From an uncultured Lachnospiraceae bacterium (GTDB lineage: Bacteria > Bacillota > Clostridia > Lachnospirales > Lachnospiraceae), in NCBI GenBank assembly GCA_934338765.1, contig CAKRHL010000072.1, positions 1-9,495 on the forward strand: DNA of 9,495 nt, given 5' to 3'. The notes beneath the pieces were generated by a model. That model saw only the letters and a program-made list of their open reading frames with translations, was not told the origin of the DNA and did not search any database. The position numbers and the translations under genes are program-made. Shown in pieces: positions 6,733 to 9,495 of the stretch. The first letter of the stretch is position 1; each line of letters opens with the position of its first letter.

Positions 6733-6808
6733 ATGTATCAAGGGTATACATTCATTATAAGATAATGGTCATGCCATCACAAGCCACAATATCAGAAAGG
6801 AGCCACGC

Positions 6809-7066
6809 ATGATGCAAAAAAAAGAAAAACCGGAGATCCGCTCCATGGCGGATGTGCAGCAGCTGCCGGCCGAAGAGCAGACAAAATGGGAGATTGCCAA
6901 CGAACTGGGATATTTTGACAAGATCGTCACATCCGGCTGGAAATCCCTGACGAGCCGGGAGAGCGGACGTATCGGCGGTGTCCTTTCCTCCCGCTCAAAA
7001 ACTAAAGTTCCGTCAAAAGATGAAGCCCAGACGTCAACAAAAGAAGCCGGATCACATCCTCTGTGA
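6809..7066 (+). CDS. Divergent alpha/beta-type small acid-soluble spore protein
   Basis: This 85-residue protein carries both landmarks of the alpha/beta SASP family, which coat and protect spore DNA. KWEIANELG (26-34) matches the GPR protease recognition site, with the expected cut between E28 and I29. SRESGRIGG (49-57) matches the second conserved box (usually SRQNGxVGG). It departs from classical members: the N-terminal part (KPEIRSMADVQQLPAEEQ) is unusual, and the C-terminus is a Ser/Thr/Lys-rich tail rather than the usual KKMI-type ending. A strong site, AAAGGAG at 6796-6802, sits 6 nt before ATG 6809 and 9 nt before ATG 6812, so either start is possible. The final codons and the TGA lie inside the terminator hairpin. 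It is divergent from sbp with no obvious functional tie. The family call is from motifs alone. Confidence 0.72.
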   Translation: MMQKKEKPEIRSMADVQQLPAEEQTKWEIANELGYFDKIVTSGWKSLTSRESGRIGGVLSSRSKTKVPSKDEAQTSTKEAGSHPL

Positions 7067-7072
7067 TCCGGC
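7046..7072. terminator. Bidirectional intrinsic terminator between convergent genes
   Basis: GCCGGATCACA (7046-7056) and its exact complement TGTGATCCGGC (7062-7072) enclose a 5-nt loop, an 11-bp GC-rich stem. On the minus strand TTCTTTTGTT follows, ending the 184-residue gene. On the plus strand CCCTCTTATGTTATC follows, a poorer T tract, ending the spore-protein gene. The hairpin overlaps the last codons and the stop (7064-7066) of the plus-strand gene. Confidence 0.88.
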
Positions 7073-7102
7073 CCCTCTTATGTTATCTGTCCCGGCGACT
7101 GC

Positions 7103-7657
7103 CTACAGGATATTGCCAATATTCTCACGATTTCCCGGCATAAACAGGAACGGAAGCTTCCGTGAAGCATCCCCGTATATATACTTTGCATATCTCCGGC
7201 ATAACGCCTCGTAGGTGTCTGTGGTGTATTTTACCTTCAATGCCCGTACCATGCGGTGAAGCACCAGCGGTGCAATGCAATGCCCCCAACACTCTCCGTC
7301 ACCCTCGTTAAACATATCCGGTGTGATCTCCATACGCTCTCCCGTCACTGTGTTGACCACCTCAAGGCGAACGAAATCATTGGTTTCATCCACGGAATAC
7401 TCCAAAGCACACACATCTTCTCCGTGACGCACTGTCACGAGATCTGCAAGAGAGCCCTCTACCTCACCCATATGCAGGATCTCTTCTTTTTTGGCTCTGC
7501 CATCGTTAAAACGAAGCATTTCCAACAGCTTGTCGATGCTCTCCTGATTGAGAACAGAGCTGTCAACGCCTTCCCTCTTGTCATTGATAAAATCGATCAA
7601 TGTATCAATCTCTGACTGCGAGAGCAGAGAAAAATCCTTATTCTGTACATTTGCCAT
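7103..7657 (-). CDS. Conserved-looking hypothetical protein with two FliM-type EID motifs
   Basis: I do not recognise this 184-residue protein as a whole. It is soluble, with no signal peptide or membrane segment. The N-terminus holds two similar short motifs, LLSQSEIDTLIDFI (11-24) and VLNQESIDKLLEML (35-48). Both resemble the LSQxEIDALL peptide at the N-terminus of flagellar switch proteins FliM/FliY, which binds phospho-CheY. Residues about 55-120 are mixed alpha/beta and acidic. Residues 121-184 contain ECWGHCIAP (C123, H126, C127), then basic helical sequence with VRALKVKYTTDTYEALCRR. AAGGAGGT sits 6 nt before ATG 7657, so the start is firm. It follows an Rpn remnant by 22 nt, sharing its promoter, and ends at the two-way terminator. 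It may be an ordinary lineage-specific regulator or partner protein; a flagellar link is inference only, and nothing flagellar is nearby. Confidence 0.8.
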   Translation of the reverse strand: MANVQNKDFSLLSQSEIDTLIDFINDKREGVDSSVLNQESIDKLLEMLRFNDGRAKKEEILHMGEVEGSLADLVTVRHGEDVCALEYSVDETNDFVRLEVVNTVTGERMEITPDMFNEGDGECWGHCIAPLVLHRMVRALKVKYTTDTYEALCRRYAKYIYGDASRKLPFLFMPGNRENIGNIL

Positions 7658-7679
7658 TTTTCTACCTCCTTAATCCATC

Positions 7680-7996
7680 TTACGTCTGCGCAAACAGCTC
7701 CTGCTCGACGGCTTCCAGCTCGGTTTCGGAGTAATCCATGGAAAGAATCATTTCCCGCGATAATCCGCTTTCGAGCATTTTTCGTATCGCATTCTTTCTT
7801 TCCTCTGAACGCCCTTCTGCCAGTCCTTCTTCCCGTGCTATTTTTTCGTGCTCCTTCGCATAATCTTTGGCATATTTTTTCGCATAATCCTCTACCGTTT
7901 TGCACATTTCTCCAAAACGCCTTTCCGTTTCTTTGAAATATTGTACCGCTTTGCTTCTGTGTTAATCATATCATCATCTGCCCTGCAAATCAACAC
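7680..7996 (-). pseudogene. Frameshifted C-terminal remnant of an Rpn-family nuclease gene
   Basis: The main frame (7907-7680, 75 residues from ATG) reads MCKTVEDYAKKYAKDYAKEH..., then a Glu/Arg-rich helix and AIRKMLESGLSREMILSM, the typical tail of Rpn/PD-(D/E)XK family proteins. The same frame extends upstream to 7961 as AVQYFKETERRFGEMCK, also typical, before a TAA at 7962-7964. The match then continues in another frame (about 7996-7950) as CRADDDMINTEA, the segment expected just before YFKETE. So at least one frameshift has broken the gene, and the catalytic domain is gone. The ATG at 7907 has no useful ribosome site (GGAG only 2 nt away). It still seems to be transcribed from a promoter at 8040-8068 and lies 22 nt upstream of the 184-residue gene. 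A translated 75-residue peptide is possible but unlikely. Confidence 0.7.
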
Positions 7997-8039
7997 CGGT
8001 TTTTCAGCAAGCCCCTCCCGTTATCCTTTGATTTTCGCC

Positions 8040-8068
8040 AGTATAACAAGGAAAAGGGAATCAAGCAA
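8040..8068 (-). promoter_or_regulatory. Probable promoter of the Rpn remnant and 184-residue gene
   Basis: The minus strand shows TTGCTT (8068-8063), a 17-nt spacer and TATACT (8045-8040), with five of six -10 bases matching consensus. Initiation near 8033 would read through the Rpn remnant into the 184-residue gene, since no terminator lies between. It is likely the original Rpn promoter, now serving the downstream gene. Confidence 0.5.
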
Positions 8069-8079
8069 TAGAGTTCCGG

Positions 8080-8106
8080 AAACTGCCGTTTTGTACACGG
8101 CAGTTT
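8080..8106. other. 10-bp perfect inverted repeat upstream of the Rpn-remnant promoter
   Basis: AAACTGCCGT (8080-8089) and ACGGCAGTTT (8097-8106) flank a 7-nt loop. On the plus strand TTAATATTTG follows, but no plus-strand gene ends here; on the minus strand CCGG follows, so it is a poor terminator. A second smaller hairpin (GCCGTGT/ACACAGC, 8114-8130) lies next to it. It could be an operator upstream of the promoter or a remnant of an older terminator. Confidence 0.5.
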
Positions 8107-8139
8107 TAATATTTGCCGTGTGTGACACAGCAAAAACGT

Positions 8140-8179
8140 AAAAAAGGACAGCTACAAATCTTTCAATCTATAACTGCCC
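8140..8179 (-). terminator. Strong intrinsic terminator of the FN3 surface protein gene
   Basis: On the minus strand, positions 8179-8146 fold into 14 consecutive pairs (GGGCAGTTATAGAT with ATTTGTAGCTGTCC, five of them G-U) around a 6-nt TGAAAG loop. Six Ts follow at 8145-8140. It begins 38 nt past the stop codon of the gene ending at 8218. The G-U pairs mean it works as RNA only from the minus strand. Confidence 0.88.
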
Positions 8180-8217
8180 TAATGCTGTTAAAATTTCACT
8201 CGCAGCAAGCTGTGATC

Positions 8218-9495
8218 CTATCTCTTGATCTTAATCTTACGTTTCGTACTCCATCCGCTGTAAACGATCTTTCCATCACCGGTTACATTATACGATCTGA
8301 CTCTTACATAGTAAGTTTTCTTCTTTTTGAGCTTTTTCAACGTAACGGAGCTGGTATTCCGATATACCATTTTTGTCTTTTTGTTTTTGGTAAATTTGCT
8401 GTTGGTAGCATACTGCACCTCATATCCTTTGGCGTTGCTGTCCCTGAACCACCGGACAGTTAATTTTCTGCCCTTTTTGTTTCTGAGAGACGTAATTGCT
8501 GTTCCAAGCAGATAATCGGAATCTCCTAACGAACCACCGGAACCGTTTGAACCGAAGCCGGAGCCTGAGCCTGATGGCTGCCGGGATGCATCCGGAGCCG
8601 GTGTTCCTGTCGGTTGTGTAGAAGGTGCCGGTGCATCTGATGGCTTTGCGGAATCGGAAGGTGCCGGTGTGTCTGTTGCCTTTGGCGATGTGGCCGGATC
8701 GGTATCCGGTTTTGTGGTCGGTTTGAGCGTTGGTTTTGGCGATGCGGTCGGATCATCCCCCTCCGGACATTTGCCCAGTCCGGTTACTGTAAAGGTAATG
8801 CATATCTCATCCCCTTTGCTGATCGGAATGATCTCGTCTCCCAACGCCTCCTCTGAACGCTCCACTCCACTGTAAGCATTTCTAAACTGCAGACGACATT
8901 GTCCATTCTCATCTATGGTGTAACTGATCTTGTCAGGATCAAATGTGATCGGAGTTCCATTCACCGTAATCTCATCCACCTGAATATTCATATCAGGATT
9001 TTTCTCTTCTTCGGTTACATCCATATCCAGACTCAATACTAAAATGTCCGAGTCAGACCCCTTCACCGTATAAGAAATCTTATATGTCTTATCTCCGCTG
9101 ACAATCACGGAATCTCCGGTCTTGCCAAAGGTGGAATCTCCCCAGTCAGATCCGGCATATCCCATGGACATTGTGACCTTTGTAGTCGATACCGGTTCTG
9201 ACGGCGTCCCGGTTGGCTTTGCACTTGCAGAAACAATCGGACTGCCTGTCGGCGGTACAACAGGACTACCTGATGGTTCTCCCGTCGGTGGTACTGACGG
9301 ACCTCCGGATGGTTCTCCTGTCGGCGGCACTGATGGGATGCCGGACGGATCTCCTGTCGGTGGTATTGACGGACTCTCCGACGGATTTCCTGACGGCAGA
9401 CTTCCCTGTACTGTCACGTTACAAGACGCTGTCTTGGCACCACTATTGGTTTTTACGATTATAACGGCAGAGCCTGTACTAACTGCCGTGACAGC
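8218..9495 (-). CDS. Large surface protein with Big_2, Pro/Ser repeat, beta-rich and FN3 domains (5' part outside window)
   Basis: The C-terminal 425 residues are visible; the frame stays open to the right edge, so the true start lies outside. Visible residues 1-29 (AVSTGSAVIIVKTNSGAKTA...VTV) are the last strands of a Big_2 Ig-like domain. Residues about 31-103 are Pro/Ser/Gly-rich with 12-residue PSxxPSVPPTGE repeats. Residues about 105-241 form a beta-rich domain with YAGSDWGDSTF, ITVNG and ITFTVTGLG, like carbohydrate-binding-type jelly-roll domains of clostridial secreted proteins. A second P/T/S linker (about 246-326) ends in a Gly/Ser run. Residues 329-425 are a Lys-rich fibronectin-III domain (VRWFRDSNAKGYEVQYATNS, SSVTLKKLKKKKTYYVRVRSY, YSGWSTKRKIKIKR), the common C-terminal module of Lachnospiraceae surface proteins. 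There is no LPxTG motif. A clear terminator follows. Adhesion or glycan binding is inferred; an N-terminal enzyme domain outside the window is possible. Confidence 0.88.
   Translation of the reverse strand, partial: AVTAVSTGSAVIIVKTNSGAKTASCNVTVQGSLPSGNPSESPSIPPTGDPSGIPSVPPTGEPSGGPSVPPTGEPSGSPVVPPTGSPIVSASAKPTGTPSEPVSTTKVTMSMGYAGSDWGDSTFGKTGDSVIVSGDKTYKISYTVKGSDSDILVLSLDMDVTEEEKNPDMNIQVDEITVNGTPITFDPDKISYTIDENGQCRLQFRNAYSGVERSEEALGDEIIPISKGDEICITFTVTGLGKCPEGDDPTASPKPTLKPTTKPDTDPATSPKATDTPAPSDSAKPSDAPAPSTQPTGTPAPDASRQPSGSGSGFGSNGSGGSLGDSDYLLGTAITSLRNKKGRKLTVRWFRDSNAKGYEVQYATNSKFTKNKKTKMVYRNTSSVTLKKLKKKKTYYVRVRSYNVTGDGKIVYSGWSTKRKIKIKR
9244..9387 (-). repeat. 36-nt tandem coding repeat, about four units
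   Basis: Four consecutive 12-residue units (NPSESPSIPPTG, DPSGIPSVPPTG, EPSGGPSVPPTG, EPSGSPVVPPTG) are coded by 36-nt repeats on the minus strand; a fifth, much diverged unit (SPIVSASAKPTG) runs to 9208. They form the flexible spacer between the Ig-like and beta-rich domains. Confidence 0.85.

Noticed and set aside
6753..6759. CATTATA as a sigma-G -10 for the spore-protein gene
   Set aside because: It fits the CATnnTA pattern, but no GnATR-like -35 lies 17-18 nt upstream, so a sigma-G promoter cannot be supported.
6816..6823. A8 run at the start of the spore-protein gene as a slippage switch
   Set aside because: Short A runs in Lys codons are common in AT-rich genes and there is no other sign of switching.
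7597..7905. 102-codon frame overlapping the Rpn remnant
   Set aside because: It is a Cys/Arg-rich off-frame reading of the Rpn tail and of the start of the 184-residue gene.

Overview
The window looks like chromosomal DNA from a spore-forming, low-to-mid GC Firmicute, most likely a gut or rumen Lachnospiraceae-type Clostridium. This is inferred from four things: strong AAGGAGG ribosome sites; an alpha/beta-type spore protein gene; large secreted proteins with bacterial Ig-like (Big_2) domains, Pro/Thr/Ser linkers and a Lys-rich fibronectin-III C-terminus; and repeated remnants of Rpn/PD-(D/E)XK nuclease genes, which are very common in that family. No species is claimed.

Layout from left to right. 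At 78-752 (+) lies a 5'-truncated Rpn-family nuclease gene. At 910-2883 (-) is a 657-residue secreted protein with signal peptide, Big_2-like domain, a 280-residue tandem-repeat linker and an unrecognised C-terminal domain; it has its own promoter and terminator. At 3005-6565 (-) is a compact sulfate/thiosulfate ABC importer operon in the order sbp, cysT-cysW, cysA. The two permease subunits are fused into one 569-residue protein, and the ATPase lacks the usual C-terminal regulatory domain. A 243-bp AT-rich divergent control region full of dyads (6566-6808) separates sbp from a small gene on the + strand (6809-7066) that resembles a divergent alpha/beta small acid-soluble spore protein. That gene converges on a 184-residue protein of unknown function (7103-7657, -), and both share a strong two-way terminator at 7046-7072. 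Upstream of the 184-residue gene, in the same transcription unit, is a frameshifted C-terminal scrap of a second Rpn gene (7680-7996, -) that still has a plausible promoter. From 8218 to the right edge (-) is the C-terminal part of a second large surface protein: the end of a Big_2 domain, Pro/Ser repeats, a beta-rich domain, a second linker and FN3. It ends at a very clear terminator.

How the parts work together. Sbp would capture sulfate outside the membrane, CysTW would form the pore alone or as a pseudo-dimer, and two CysA copies would drive transport. No sulfate-reduction or cysteine-synthesis gene is visible. The two repeat-rich secreted proteins are probably cell-surface or matrix-binding factors. 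The spore protein and the 184-residue protein have no evident link to sulfate uptake. The most unusual items are the CysT-CysW fusion, two tandem FliM-like EID peptides at the N-terminus of the 184-residue protein, the 18 x 18-nt coding repeat, a G8 tract early in the surface-protein gene, and the dyad-rich sulfate-operon control region. No stretch longer than 300 bases lacks a gene or gene remnant. No tRNA, rRNA, CRISPR array, IS element or origin was seen.
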